A DNA stretch of 57,554 nt from Cytobacillus depressus (GCF_008923245.1 NZ_WBOS01000023.1:1-57554); one strand, 5' to 3'; positions 33,121 to 41,056 are shown, counted from the stretch's first letter. Program-made: numbers and translations. Notes: generated by a model not told the origin, from the sequence alone.

Positions 33121-33753
33121 TTAATCACTAGCCTTAGTTTCTCTACCTTCTTCATTTTCAGGAGTTCCCTCATTCTGCTTCTCGCCACTGCTGATTTCTT
33201 CTTCCTGTCTCGGAGCTAGAATGGAAGCAATCACCTCATCCTCGGTATGATTCACTTCATAGCCAAGGTTTGTTTTTATATCACCGATTGTGATCGTTTC
33301 ATTAACTTGCAGATTTGTTATATCAACATCGATTGATGGCGGGATATGATCTGGAGTTGCCGTCACAGACATCTCATGCAAGGACTGCTGAAGTACTCCA
33401 CCATCCTTTACCCCCGGTGCTTCTCCGACAAGTGAAACACGGACATTCGCTGTTATTTCCTGTGACATATCTACTGCGAGAAGATCGACATGGACAATTT
33501 CATTCTTAATTGGATCTGCCTGATAGTCACTAAGGACAACGTTATGTTTTTGGCCATTTAAGTCTAATGAAATGACGCCGTTCCTGCCAACCTTTTTCAT
33601 TACTTTAGAAAAATCCGCTTCACTAAAATAAATCGGTTTGCTTTCTACTTTTGCCCCGTAAACGACTGCTGGTATATTTCCATCCCGACGTATACGAGTT
33701 AAAACGGATCCGCGAAATTCTTTTCTTTCCTTTGCTTGCAATACAGTTGTCAT
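33121..33753 (-). CDS. ctc: ribosomal protein bL25, CTC (general stress) form
   Basis: Binds 5S rRNA in the large subunit under stress. An N-terminal L25 beta-barrel (residues 1-92: LQAKERKEFRGSVLTRIRRD, IPAVVYG) is followed by the TL5/CTC C-terminal domain (DLLAVDMSQEITANV, GVKDGGVLQQSL) and an acidic tail. The ATG at 33753 (MTTVLQAKE) follows AAAGGGGA; the frame upstream to 33837 is not coding. A clear sigma-B promoter lies about 50-75 bp upstream, as at the classic B. subtilis ctc gene. Confidence 0.94.
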   Translation of the reverse strand: MTTVLQAKERKEFRGSVLTRIRRDGNIPAVVYGAKVESKPIYFSEADFSKVMKKVGRNGVISLDLNGQKHNVVLSDYQADPIKNEIVHVDLLAVDMSQEITANVRVSLVGEAPGVKDGGVLQQSLHEMSVTATPDHIPPSIDVDITNLQVNETITIGDIKTNLGYEVNHTEDEVIASILAPRQEEEISSGEKQNEGTPENEEGRETKASD

Positions 33754-33801
33754 AAGTAGGTCCCCTTTCAATACAACATTAATTAAGACTCTATATAAAA
33801 A

Positions 33802-33827
33802 ATGCCCTAAATGGGGGGAGTCTAAAC
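33802..33827 (-). promoter_or_regulatory. sigma-B promoter of ctc
   Basis: Minus strand: GTTTAG (33822-33827), 14 bp, GGGCAT (33802-33807), close to the sigma-B consensus GTTTAA-N13/15-GGGTAT. In B. subtilis the ctc promoter is the founding sigma-B promoter. Confidence 0.82.
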
Positions 33828-33863
33828 CTTCTAACAATATTTAGTATAACACTTTGGGGAACA

Positions 33864-33898
33864 TAAAGACAGGCTTGCGATTAAGCAAGCCTGTCTTT
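33864..33898 (-). terminator. terminator of glmU-prs
   Basis: Perfect minus-strand stem AAAGACAGGCTTGC / GCAAGCCTGTCTTT with loop TTAATC. The T-run is short, but the stem is 14 bp. Confidence 0.85.
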
Positions 33899-33924
33899 AG
33901 CAAATAATATTTAAAGTTTATCGA

Positions 33925-34881
33925 TTAATCAAACAGCGTGCTGACTGATTGCTCTTCATGAACACGGATGATAGCCTCACCAATTAATGGAGCAACGGAA
34001 AGCTGAACAATTTTATCAATTTTCTTTTCTTCTGGAAGAGTAATTGAGTTTGTAACAACAAGCTCTTTAATCGTAGAGTTTTTGATTCTATCGATGGCAG
34101 GGCCTGATAATACTGGATGGGTACAGCATGCATATACTTCAGACGCACCATGTTCAATTAGGGCATTTGCAGCTAATGTAATTGTTCCGGCTGTATCAAT
34201 AATATCATCAATTAAGATCGCAACTTTTCCATCAATATGACCAACGATGTTCATCACCTCTGCCACATTTGGCTTTGGACGGCGTTTATCAATAATAGCA
34301 ATTGGCGCTTTTAATCGTTCAGCAAGCTTTCTTGCTCTCGTTACACCACCGTGATCTGGAGATACGATAACTACATCTTCGTTCATTGCTTTCTTTTTGA
34401 AGTACTCAGAAAGAATTGGAACACCCATTAAGTGGTCAATTGGCATATCGAAAAAGCCTTGGATTTGCGGAGCATGTAAGTCAAGTGTAATAACACGCGT
34501 TGCACCAGCTGTTTCAAGTAAGTCTGCAGTAAGCTTTGCTGTGATTGGCTCACGAGCTCTTGCTTTACGATCCTGACGTGCATAGCCGTAATAAGGCATA
34601 ACAATATTAATCGTTTTTGCAGATGCACGCTTTAATGCATCAATCATGATAAGGAGCTCCATTAAATGCTCATTAACAGGAGAACTTGTTGATTGAATCA
34701 CATAAACATCACAGCCGCGAATACTTTCTTCGATGTTGATTGTTATTTCTCCATCGCTGAATCGCTGTACAGAACATTTCCCAAGCTCTACACCAATAAA
34801 ATTAGCAATTTCAGCAGCTAATTCACGGTTAGAATTAAGACTAAAAACTTTTAAATTTGGATCTAAATATTGGTTAGACAT
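33925..34881 (-). CDS. prs: ribose-phosphate pyrophosphokinase (PRPP synthase)
   Basis: Makes PRPP from ribose-5-phosphate and ATP, feeding purine, pyrimidine, histidine and tryptophan synthesis and Hpt. At 318 aa it has FSDGEITINIEESIRG, the flexible-loop and ATP-site region YGYARQDRKARAREPITAKL, the divalent-metal motif DLHAPQIQGFFD, and the PRPP loop VAILIDDIIDTAGT. It starts 17 nt after glmU and shares its transcript. Confidence 0.97.
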   Translation of the reverse strand: MSNQYLDPNLKVFSLNSNRELAAEIANFIGVELGKCSVQRFSDGEITINIEESIRGCDVYVIQSTSSPVNEHLMELLIMIDALKRASAKTINIVMPYYGYARQDRKARAREPITAKLTADLLETAGATRVITLDLHAPQIQGFFDMPIDHLMGVPILSEYFKKKAMNEDVVIVSPDHGGVTRARKLAERLKAPIAIIDKRRPKPNVAEVMNIVGHIDGKVAILIDDIIDTAGTITLAANALIEHGASEVYACCTHPVLSGPAIDRIKNSTIKELVVTNSITLPEEKKIDKIVQLSVAPLIGEAIIRVHEEQSVSTLFD

Positions 34882-34898
34882 AATTGGCCCCCATCAAT

Positions 34899-36272
34899 TT
34901 ATTTCTTACTTTTTAGTTTTTCTACGTAGTTCTCTTTATTTACTTGACGTGCTCTTGCAATCGATAAAGCTTCTTCTGGAACATCATTTGTAATCGTGGA
35001 TCCTGCTGCTACATAAGCATTTTTCCCAATGGTTACAGGCGCCACAAGATTGGAATTACAGCCTACGAAAACCCCGTCTTCTATTCTCGTTAGGAATTTA
35101 TTTTTCCCATCATAATTTACTGTAATCGTTCCGCAGCCAATATTGACATCACGGCCAACCTCAGCGTCACCAATATAACTTAGATGAGACGCCTTGCTTC
35201 CTTCTCCAAAGACAGACTTCTTCACTTCAACAAAGTTTCCAATCTTTACATGACCGTGAATTTCTGAATTCGGACGGATATGGGCAAATGGCCCAATTTG
35301 GACATCTGATCCAATTTGGCTGTCAAAGGCAGCAGATTGACGAATCACCGTATGATCCCCTACTGTACAATCTGAGATTTCGCTATGAGGGCCGATCTTG
35401 CAGTTGGAACCGATAGAGGTTTGGCCGGAAAGAATCGTTCCCGGATAAAGGACTGTATCCATTCCAATCGTTACATCAGCACCAATATACGTATTCGAAG
35501 GATCAATGATTGTGACCCCATTCCGCATATGAGCCTCATTAATTCTTTGTTTCATAAACTGCTCAGCTTCAGAAAGAGCAACCCTGTCGTTGACGCCAAG
35601 AGTCTCCCCAAATTCAGCTGTTTGATACGCTGCAATTGGAGCCCCTTCATTTTTTAAAATTTCAATGACGTCAGGCAAATAATATTCTCCTTGAACATTA
35701 TCATTGCTTACTTGACTTAAAGCTTGAAATAATGCTTGATTATCAAAGCAATAAGTTCCCGTATTGATTTCTTGAATCTTGCGTTCCTCTTCTGTTGCGT
35801 CTTTATGCTCGACTATTTTCTCAACATGTCCGCTATCATTGCGAACGATGCGTCCATAACCGGCGGGATTATTAGTCCATGCTGTTAAAACAGACGCCTT
35901 CGCACCTGTTTCTTCATGATGTTTATAAAGGGCTTCCATTGTTTCATGTGTGATAAGCGGAGTATCCCCACATACGACAATTGTCACGCCTTCTTTTCCA
36001 TCAAGCATTTCCTTCGCCTGCATGACAGCATGAGCCGTCCCAAGCTGCTCCTTTTGCAAAGCATATTTAATGTTGTCGCCAAGCTGAGCCTGTACAAGCT
36101 CCGCCCCATGACCGATAATCGTTACAATTTCTTTTATATTAAGCTTAGAAACTTGATCAACCACATGTTGAACCATCGGCTTTCCACACACAGGATGCAG
36201 GACTTTGTAAAGCTTAGACTTCATTCTCGTCCCTTGACCTGCGGCTAAAATGACCGCATATCGATTATACAC
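34899..36272 (-). CDS. glmU: bifunctional GlcNAc-1-P uridyltransferase / glucosamine-1-P acetyltransferase
   Basis: Makes UDP-GlcNAc for peptidoglycan and teichoic acids. Residues 1-230 are the uridyltransferase (ILAAGQGTRMKSKLYKVLHP, VCGDTPLIT, EINTGTYCFD). Residues 250-457 are a left-handed beta-helix acetyltransferase made of hexapeptide repeats (IGADVTIGMD, IGPFAHIRPN, VNYDGKNKF). GTG start, seven bases after GGAGG. It has a long leader with two hairpins and a sigma-A promoter about 200 bp upstream. Confidence 0.97.
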   Translation of the reverse strand: MYNRYAVILAAGQGTRMKSKLYKVLHPVCGKPMVQHVVDQVSKLNIKEIVTIIGHGAELVQAQLGDNIKYALQKEQLGTAHAVMQAKEMLDGKEGVTIVVCGDTPLITHETMEALYKHHEETGAKASVLTAWTNNPAGYGRIVRNDSGHVEKIVEHKDATEEERKIQEINTGTYCFDNQALFQALSQVSNDNVQGEYYLPDVIEILKNEGAPIAAYQTAEFGETLGVNDRVALSEAEQFMKQRINEAHMRNGVTIIDPSNTYIGADVTIGMDTVLYPGTILSGQTSIGSNCKIGPHSEISDCTVGDHTVIRQSAAFDSQIGSDVQIGPFAHIRPNSEIHGHVKIGNFVEVKKSVFGEGSKASHLSYIGDAEVGRDVNIGCGTITVNYDGKNKFLTRIEDGVFVGCNSNLVAPVTIGKNAYVAAGSTITNDVPEEALSIARARQVNKENYVEKLKSKK

Positions 36273-36301
36273 AGACAGGCCTCCATTTCATAAGAGTAAG
36301 T

Positions 36302-36383
36302 AGGAAGGAGCCTTCCTAAATGCAGAAAAACGAACAAAATCAGGCACTATAAGAAGCCAATACACCTTTACCATTATATTGGC
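36302..36383 (-). promoter_or_regulatory. structured leader of glmU
   Basis: Two hairpins between promoter and gene: AGGAAGG/CCTTCCT (36302-36317) and AAGCCAATA/TATTGGCTT (about 36354-36385). Neither is followed by a T-run, so they are not terminators. Function unknown. Confidence 0.45.
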
Positions 36384-36468
36384 TTACCCTCTCATTTACG
36401 AATTCAAAATCAGTATTCTTCGCCATTGTTTCGTAAAGTTTAATTTCATTTCATTTTTATCCATTAAA

Positions 36469-36497
36469 AATATATCTTATTGAAGCGCTTATTTCAA
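36469..36497 (-). promoter_or_regulatory. sigma-A promoter of glmU-prs
   Basis: Minus strand TTGAAA (36492-36497), 17 bp, TATATT (36469-36474). This is the best sigma-A match in the 36273-36652 spacer. Confidence 0.65.
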
Positions 36498-36608
36498 GAA
36501 TTGACAGCAAACTACATATATTTTACACAATAGTAGAAAAAATTGGTTTTCATTCTGAAGATAAAGAGAAGAATAAAACAAGAGAGCAGTAAGGGACATC
36601 GTGGAGAT

Positions 36609-36640
36609 TAAAAAAGAGCCTTACTTGTGCAGTAGGCTCT
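36609..36640 (-). terminator. terminator of spoVG
   Basis: Minus-strand stem AGAGCCTAC / GTAAGGCTCT (one bulge) with T6 behind it. Confidence 0.88.
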
Positions 36641-36652
36641 AGTTGCTATTAT

Positions 36653-36943
36653 TTAGGAAGCTCCAGCTTCTTCGAATTCAACTTCTAACTCACCTAAGCG
36701 GTGGTATTCTGATAATACAGCCTCCTGGATTTTCCCCCGTGTTCCAGAGTTAATTGGGTGAGCGATGTCTCTAAATTCCCCATCCGGAGTTCGTTTGCTA
36801 GGCATAGCAACAAATAACCCATTGTTTCCATCAATAACACGAATATCATGAACAACAAATTCATGATCCAATGTAATGGATGCAATTGCCCTCATACGAC
36901 CATCTGTATTAACGCGGCGCAATCTTACGTCAGTTACTTCCAT
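36653..36943 (-). CDS. spoVG: SpoVG, RNA/DNA-binding regulator
   Basis: Small nucleic-acid-binding regulator affecting septation, cortex formation and, in other Firmicutes, virulence genes. The 96-aa protein is almost identical to B. subtilis SpoVG (MEVTDVRLRRVNTDGRMRAI ... AMPSKRTPDGEFRDIAHPI). The ATG at 36943 follows AAAGGTGGTG; the frame upstream to 36955 is only four codons. It is transcribed from a sigma-H promoter. The C-terminus ends EEAGAS as in Bacillus. Confidence 0.97.
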   Translation of the reverse strand: MEVTDVRLRRVNTDGRMRAIASITLDHEFVVHDIRVIDGNNGLFVAMPSKRTPDGEFRDIAHPINSGTRGKIQEAVLSEYHRLGELEVEFEEAGAS

Positions 36944-36987
36944 TCTGTTCACCACCTTTTCTAGGAGATTTAAACCTTAGTTTAATA

Positions 36988-37012
36988 ATTCAACATTATT
37001 TCCATTTTTCCT
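36988..37012 (-). promoter_or_regulatory. sigma-H promoter of spoVG
   Basis: Minus strand AAGGAAAAAT (AGGA at 37009-37012) and GAATT (GAAT at 36988-36991). The 17 bases between AGGA and GAAT equal the spacing in the B. subtilis spoVG promoter as I recall it. Confidence 0.78.
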
Positions 37013-37119
37013 TCTTGAATCGAAAAAATTTTTAGAATCTTTTAATTGAAATTTACACTCTTTTTAGTCCCTCATCCAGTATGACTTGAAAAAGGAGAAA
37101 ATATACAAAAAAGGGGAAA

Positions 37120-37416
37120 GAAAAGCGGAAGCGCCTTGATCACCCCCGACAAGCACAAGACAAGCCTCTCAGAAAGGTGTTCTTTACCTTTCAGGGAGGA
37201 TTGACTTGTGACCTCGAGGTCGACAAATACACGACGTCCTCCCAAAAGCTACACTTTTGGTCGTGCGATGTGTCGCTGTCGAAGTCTTCCTTGTCCTGTC
37301 GCATTGTCGACACTAGTACGTCCTGTACGTCGGGGGTAGGCGCTCCTCCTAAAAGCTAGCGCTTTTACTCGTGCGATGAATATGCTGCCGAAGCATTCCT
37401 TATGGAGCTAGACAAT
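37120..37416 (+). repeat. mosaic intergenic repeat, copy E (longest)
   Basis: Order of modules: GAAAAGCGGAAGCGCC; long stem with CACAAG/CTTGTG, CCTC/GAGG, GAAAGGT/ACCTTTC and CTCGAG; a TGCGATG unit (37264-37270); a CAGGACG hairpin on the minus strand (37316-37328); GGGGGTAGGCGC; a second TGCGATG unit (37372-37378); end GGAGCTAGACAAT. It fills most of the spoVG-ridA spacer. The rest holds only the spoVG promoter and the ridA terminator. Confidence 0.82.
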
Positions 37417-37453
37417 AAAAAAGCAAGCTCACCATAATATGAGCTTGCTTTTA
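37416..37453 (-). terminator. terminator after ridA
   Basis: Minus-strand stem AAAAGCAAGCTCA / TGAGCTTGCTTTT with T6. It abuts the right end of repeat E. Confidence 0.9.
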
Positions 37454-37461
37454 ATATTCCC

Positions 37462-37839
37462 CTATTCTTTAACAAGAGCTACTACTTCAATTTCTACTAA
37501 AACGTCTTTAGGCAAGCGAGCTACTTCTACGCATGAACGTGCTGGTTTATGTGTATGAAAATACTCACCATAGACTTCATTAATCACAGCAAAATCATCC
37601 ATATTTTTTATAAACACAGTTGCTTTCACTACTGTTTCTAAGGATGCCCCTGCTTCTTCAAGAACAGCTTGCAGGTTTTTGAATACTTGATGCGTTTGAA
37701 CTTTAACGTCACCTTCGACCAAAACACCTTCAGCTGTTAGCGGAATTTGACCTGAACTGTAAAATAAGTTGTTTACAATGATTCCTTGTGAATATGGGCC
37801 AATAGCAGCTGGCGCTTTAGTTGTTTGAACGATTTTCAT
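37462..37839 (-). CDS. ridA: RidA-family 2-iminobutanoate/2-iminopropanoate deaminase
   Basis: Hydrolyses reactive enamine/imine intermediates from PLP enzymes (yabJ in B. subtilis, where it is linked to purine control). The 125-aa chain has the YjgF signature: IGPYSQGIIVNNLFYSSGQI, the substrate arginine in KPARSCVEVARLPKDVLVEIE, and KATVFIKNMDDFAVINE. AAGGGGG precedes the ATG. It lies 40 nt after purR. Confidence 0.95.
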   Translation of the reverse strand: MKIVQTTKAPAAIGPYSQGIIVNNLFYSSGQIPLTAEGVLVEGDVKVQTHQVFKNLQAVLEEAGASLETVVKATVFIKNMDDFAVINEVYGEYFHTHKPARSCVEVARLPKDVLVEIEVVALVKE

Positions 37840-37879
37840 ACGTGTATCCCCCTTAATAAATAATGAGATTAAACTATAA

Positions 37880-38698
37880 TTATTTTTTAAAATAATTACC
37901 TTCGCTTACTTTGATCTTCTTTTCTCTTTCATCCACTTCCGATAGCCTGATGAGAGATAAATACTCATCAACAAGTCGTTGCTCAGCATTCTCTGCTTCG
38001 ATTAAGACAGCGATTCCGGCTACAGTTGCTTTGAACTCCTCAAGCATGCCGATCATCCCATTAACGGTGCCGCCACCTCTCATGAAGTCATCGACAATAA
38101 GCACCTTAGAGCCTTCTGCCAAGCTTCTCTTTGAAAGCATCATCGTTGATATTCTATTGGATGAACCAGATACATAATTGATACTGACCGTTGAGCCTTC
38201 TGTGACTTTACTATCCTTTCGTACAATGACAACAGGAACATTTAAATAGTTAGCCACTGCATAAGCTAAGGAAATTCCCTTCGTTGCTACAGTCATAACA
38301 ACGTCAATTTGCGTTTCTCCAAAGGCCGAGGCAAATAAGCGACCGACCCGATTCACAATAGAAGGATTCCCTATAATGTCTGTCATATATAAATAGCCAC
38401 CTGGTAATAAACGGTCAGGGGCGGAGATGACCTCACAAAGCTCAGAAATAAAAGACCTCGCTTCCTCATCCGATACTTTTACTTGAAATTTCACTCCGCC
38501 TGCAGCACCCGGGACTGTTTGTAATGTTCCAATTCCTTGTTGTTCAAAAGTCTCTTTAATAATCGCTAAATCTTCACTGATTGAGGATTTAGCTGATTGA
38601 AACCTTTCTGAAAAATAGGTTAAAGAGACTAATTGTCTTGGATGTTCTAATAAATAATTCGTCATATCAATTAAGCGCTCACTTCGACGAAATTTCAC
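37880..38698 (-). CDS. purR: purine operon repressor PurR
   Basis: PRPP-responsive repressor of purine genes. A winged-helix N-terminus (KFRRSERLIDMTNYLLEHPR) is followed by an inactive phosphoribosyltransferase-like domain with the PRPP motif VLIVDDFMRGGGTVNGM. The GTG at 38698 begins VKFRRSER, as in the family, and has GGGGGT upstream; the longer frame to 38737 is unlikely. It lies between ispE and ridA as in B. subtilis. Prs in this window makes its effector. Confidence 0.95.
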   Translation of the reverse strand: MKFRRSERLIDMTNYLLEHPRQLVSLTYFSERFQSAKSSISEDLAIIKETFEQQGIGTLQTVPGAAGGVKFQVKVSDEEARSFISELCEVISAPDRLLPGGYLYMTDIIGNPSIVNRVGRLFASAFGETQIDVVMTVATKGISLAYAVANYLNVPVVIVRKDSKVTEGSTVSINYVSGSSNRISTMMLSKRSLAEGSKVLIVDDFMRGGGTVNGMIGMLEEFKATVAGIAVLIEAENAEQRLVDEYLSLIRLSEVDEREKKIKVSEGNYFKK

Positions 38699-38757
38699 TA
38701 TAGGACCCCCAATCAAATCCGAATATTCTATCATCAATATATCATCATCATACGGAT

Positions 38758-39627
38758 TTAATCAAGTTTATGACGTTCACCTAGCATTCTGACGGCAAAA
38801 ACTTGATCACAAAATCCTCTCAATCCATTATAAATTCGCTGCATTCTCGAGTCATGACGGACAAGGCCAAAAACAGTAGGGCCGCTACCGCTCATTAATA
38901 CTGCATCTGCACCGAATCTTTTAATTTGCTCTTTAATTTGGGCGACTTCAGGATGCAGTTTGAAAGTCACTTCTTCAAGGACATTCCCGACAAGGCCACA
39001 TACTTGATCGTAATCGCCGCCTTCAATTGCTTGTATCATTTCTTTCGTATTCGGATGCTTGACACTGCTTAACTGAAGTCTCCGATATACATCTGCTGTC
39101 GAAACACCGATAAACGGCTTGGCTAGAATCACCCAGCATGTTGGAGCAGCCGGAAGCTCTTTTATGATTTCTCCTCTTCCCGTTGCCAACGCCGTCCCCC
39201 CGTAAACACAGAAGGACACATCCGAACCAATTTCCGCTCCAATCGTTGCCAGTTCATCTAAGCTTAATCCGAGCCCCCATAGCTTATTTAACCCTCTCAG
39301 GACAGCAGCAGCGTCACTGCTCCCCCCTGCAAGACCAGCAGCAACAGGGATCGTTTTCTCAATGGTAATCGCGACGCCTTTTTTTACTTGAAACCGCTCC
39401 TTTAAAAGCAGTGCCGCCTGATATGCAAGATTTCGCTGATCATCCGGAACAAACCGATTATGTGAAATGATTTTTATTTCTTCTTGCTCCAATAACGTTA
39501 ATTCAAGGCGATCGGCTAGATCAATGGTTGTCATAATCATTTCCACTTCATGATAGCCGTCCCCACGTTTATGTAAGACATCCAAAGATAAATTAATTTT
39601 CGCCGGTGCCTTTACTAAAAGCTTCAA
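38758..39627 (-). CDS. ispE: 4-diphosphocytidyl-2-C-methyl-D-erythritol kinase
   Basis: GHMP kinase of the non-mevalonate isoprenoid pathway. The ATP loop is IPVAAGLAGGSSDAAAVLRG; KAPAKINLSLDV opens the fold and GSDVSFCVYGG and MSGSGPTVFGL follow. The TTG at 39627 is 6 nt after AGGTG and makes the N-terminus align with B. subtilis IspE. The ATG at 39630 is only 3 nt from it. Confidence 0.94.
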   Translation of the reverse strand: MKLLVKAPAKINLSLDVLHKRGDGYHEVEMIMTTIDLADRLELTLLEQEEIKIISHNRFVPDDQRNLAYQAALLLKERFQVKKGVAITIEKTIPVAAGLAGGSSDAAAVLRGLNKLWGLGLSLDELATIGAEIGSDVSFCVYGGTALATGRGEIIKELPAAPTCWVILAKPFIGVSTADVYRRLQLSSVKHPNTKEMIQAIEGGDYDQVCGLVGNVLEEVTFKLHPEVAQIKEQIKRFGADAVLMSGSGPTVFGLVRHDSRMQRIYNGLRGFCDQVFAVRMLGERHKLD

Positions 39628-39729
39628 CATTTTCACCTACTTTGACCATTCAACGTGTCCATTTTTTGTCCTATTTTACCACAAAACAGCCAAAGTAAGA
39701 CCTTTTGATTAGACATTATTTTTAAAAAA

Positions 39730-39863
39730 GATAAGCGGAGGCGCCTTCGGAACAATTTAAAGGTAAATTGTTCCTGCGATGATTACTCTAGGAAGCTTTC
39801 CTTGTCCTGTCGCGTTGTCGTCTAGTACGTCCTGTAAGTCGGGGGTGGCCGGAGCTAGACAAA
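39730..39863 (+). repeat. mosaic intergenic repeat, copy F (lacks the long stem)
   Basis: GATAAGCGGAGGCGCC start, hairpin GGAACAATTT/AAATTGTTCC, TGCGATG (39775-39781), TTCCTTGTCC, a minus-strand CAGGACG hairpin (39828-39840), GGGGG and end GGAGCTAGACAAA. The CATAAG/CTCGAG stem is absent, showing modules come and go. It lies in the ispE-sspF spacer, where nothing else but a weak sspF terminator was found. Confidence 0.78.
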
Positions 39864-39893
39864 ATGCTGGAACCTTTTGGGTCCCAGCATACC
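39864..39893 (-). terminator. probable terminator of sspF
   Basis: Stem ATGCTGGGACC / GGTTCCAGCAT (one mismatch) followed by TTTTG, located 65 bases after the sspF stop and touching repeat F. Confidence 0.6.
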
Positions 39894-39958
39894 GAAGTGC
39901 GTTATTTAGTTATTAATCACCAAATACCATACTGTGCAGTAAAGGAATTTATGGAGAA

Positions 39959-40144
39959 TTACCGGTTGTTCTTGAGGCTTTGCTGTGCGATTTCCACTGC
40001 TCTTTTCACCATATTACCGGCATCTTTTGCTCTAATCCCGCCCCAGCCTTCTCTTTGAACCACATCATAAAAGCCGAGCTCCTTCGCTAGTTCCTCTTTG
40101 AAACCTTCTGTCATTACTCCTCTGCGCCTACCTATGATTAACAT
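39959..40144 (-). CDS. sspF: alpha/beta-type small acid-soluble spore protein SspF
   Basis: Forespore DNA-binding spore protein. The 61-aa frame has the SASP cores GRRRGVMTEGFKEELAKELG and KDAGNMVKRAVEIAQQ, with the GPR-type region altered as in SspF. The only in-frame ATG (40142-40144) directly abuts the AAAGGAG, with no spacing, while the family N-terminus corresponds to the ATA four codons downstream; see findings. A sigma-G -10 (CATACTA, 40168-40174) precedes it. Confidence 0.9.
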   Translation of the reverse strand: MLIIGRRRGVMTEGFKEELAKELGFYDVVQREGWGGIRAKDAGNMVKRAVEIAQQSLKNNR

Positions 40145-40167
40145 CTCCTTTCACACTGCGGTACTAA

Positions 40168-40200
40168 TAGTATGGAGTTTCCGTTCGTTAATCATAATAG
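40168..40200 (-). promoter_or_regulatory. sigma-G-type promoter of sspF
   Basis: Minus strand CATACTA (40168-40174), a perfect sigma-G -10 element about 25 bp before the ribosome site. The -35 is less clear; TTATGA lies at 17-bp spacing. Confidence 0.6.
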
Positions 40201-40232
40201 CCTATTAGAGGAAAAAAGAAGATTGAAGAGGA

Positions 40233-40623
40233 TGTTCAAAAAGTCCGGGAAAAAATCCTCGAAAAAGAAAAGCACTTTTTCTTCGTGCGATGTTTATTCG
40301 AGAAGATTATTCAAAGAGCTGTCGAATTTCAGCTAATCTAGTTCAAGTGCCTAGCCCCTCGAGGTCATAAGCCATCTTACTGCGTGGCTAAAGATCGAGC
40401 CACTACGTAAGCCGTCTTATGCTTGTCAGGACTGACCAAGGCACTTCCACTTTTTGAAGTCAGCTTACTCCTCCGCTCCACAAGTATTAAAAGCATATCC
40501 TCGAAAAGAAGAGCGCTTTTTCTTCGTGCGAAGGAAATGCTCCGAAGCAACCAGCTAGCGCTCGGTGCTCGGAGGCCACGCTTCCTTGAACTTCTCGGCT
40601 CTTTTTGTCCTCCTTTTTGAACA
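40233..40623. mobile_element. 391-bp MITE-like composite with inverted repeat G
   Basis: Terminal inverted repeats TGTTCAAAAAG (40233-40243) and CTTTTTGAACA (40613-40623). Inside are two hairpin units, one with TGCGATG (40286-40292) and one with TGCGAAG, and between them a reversed copy of the long-stem repeat (about 40342-40455). That copy has CATAAG/CTTATG, GTGGCT/AGCCAC, CTCGAG and the outer helix AGTGCC/GGCACT. No ORF with homology was seen. It fills the sspF-veg spacer with the veg terminator. Confidence 0.65.
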
Positions 40624-40649
40624 CACACTTGAACTATGCTTTTTAAAAT

Positions 40650-40680
40650 AAAAATAGCGACAAACATTCGTTCGTCGCTT
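40650..40680 (-). terminator. terminator of veg
   Basis: Minus-strand stem AGCGACGAAC / GTTTGTCGCT with loop GAAT and a T-rich tail, just after the veg stop region. Confidence 0.85.
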
Positions 40681-40700
40681 TCAGGCAAAAAAAATTTATG

Positions 40701-40964
40701 TTAATTTAATGCAACTCGTCCTGCTGTTTCTTCATAGAAGGTAATTTGAACTGTTTCTGTTAAAACATCTGCGTAGCTGTAGGATACGCGCTCAAACGCA
40801 TTTTCATCCTGATCCAGCTCTATCACAAATACAGAAGGGTACGTCTCTGCTAAAACACCTGAACGCTCAATCGTCTTCCTGCGTCCGCCATTAGCCTTGA
40901 GTAAAAGTCTTTTCCCAAGGTTTGAATCAAGAGCCTTTTTGATATCCAATAATGTTTTTGCCAT
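40701..40964 (-). CDS. veg: Veg protein, biofilm stimulator
   Basis: An 87-aa protein that in B. subtilis stimulates biofilm genes, probably by countering SinR. Highly conserved: MAKTLLDIKKALDSNLGKRL, LKANGGRRKTIERSG, ETYPSVFVIELDQDEN, FERVSYSYADVLTETV. The ATG at 40964 follows GAGGTGG; the frame upstream to 40973 adds three codons only. It has two strong sigma-A promoters upstream. Confidence 0.95.
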   Translation of the reverse strand: MAKTLLDIKKALDSNLGKRLLLKANGGRRKTIERSGVLAETYPSVFVIELDQDENAFERVSYSYADVLTETVQITFYEETAGRVALN

Positions 40965-40985
40965 TCGTTCCACCTCACTATGTTA

Positions 40986-41056
40986 AGTTTATCACACTGA
41001 CACAGTGGAGTCAAATAAAAATATAAATTATAACAGTCTTTAAAAAAGATTGTCAA
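40986..41056 (-). promoter_or_regulatory. tandem sigma-A promoters of veg with internal palindrome
   Basis: Distal promoter: TTGACA (41051-41056), 18 bp, TATAAT (41027-41032), both consensus. Proximal: TTGACT (41009-41014), 17 bp, TAAACT (40986-40991). The proximal spacer contains the palindrome CACTGACACAGTG (40995-41007), placed like an operator. The B. subtilis veg promoter is famously strong. Confidence 0.8.

Noticed and set aside
36475..36497. CcpA cre site at the glmU promoter
   Set aside because: TGAAGCGCTTATTTCA is two bases too long for the cre consensus.
39864..40058. Plus-strand ORF over the sspF 3' end
   Set aside because: It runs antisense through the sspF terminator and coding region, with no sensible start signal.
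40377..40688. Minus-strand ORF of 103 codons within the sspF-veg spacer
   Set aside because: It is made of repeat and hairpin sequence of the composite element, with low-complexity serine/arginine content and no ribosome site.
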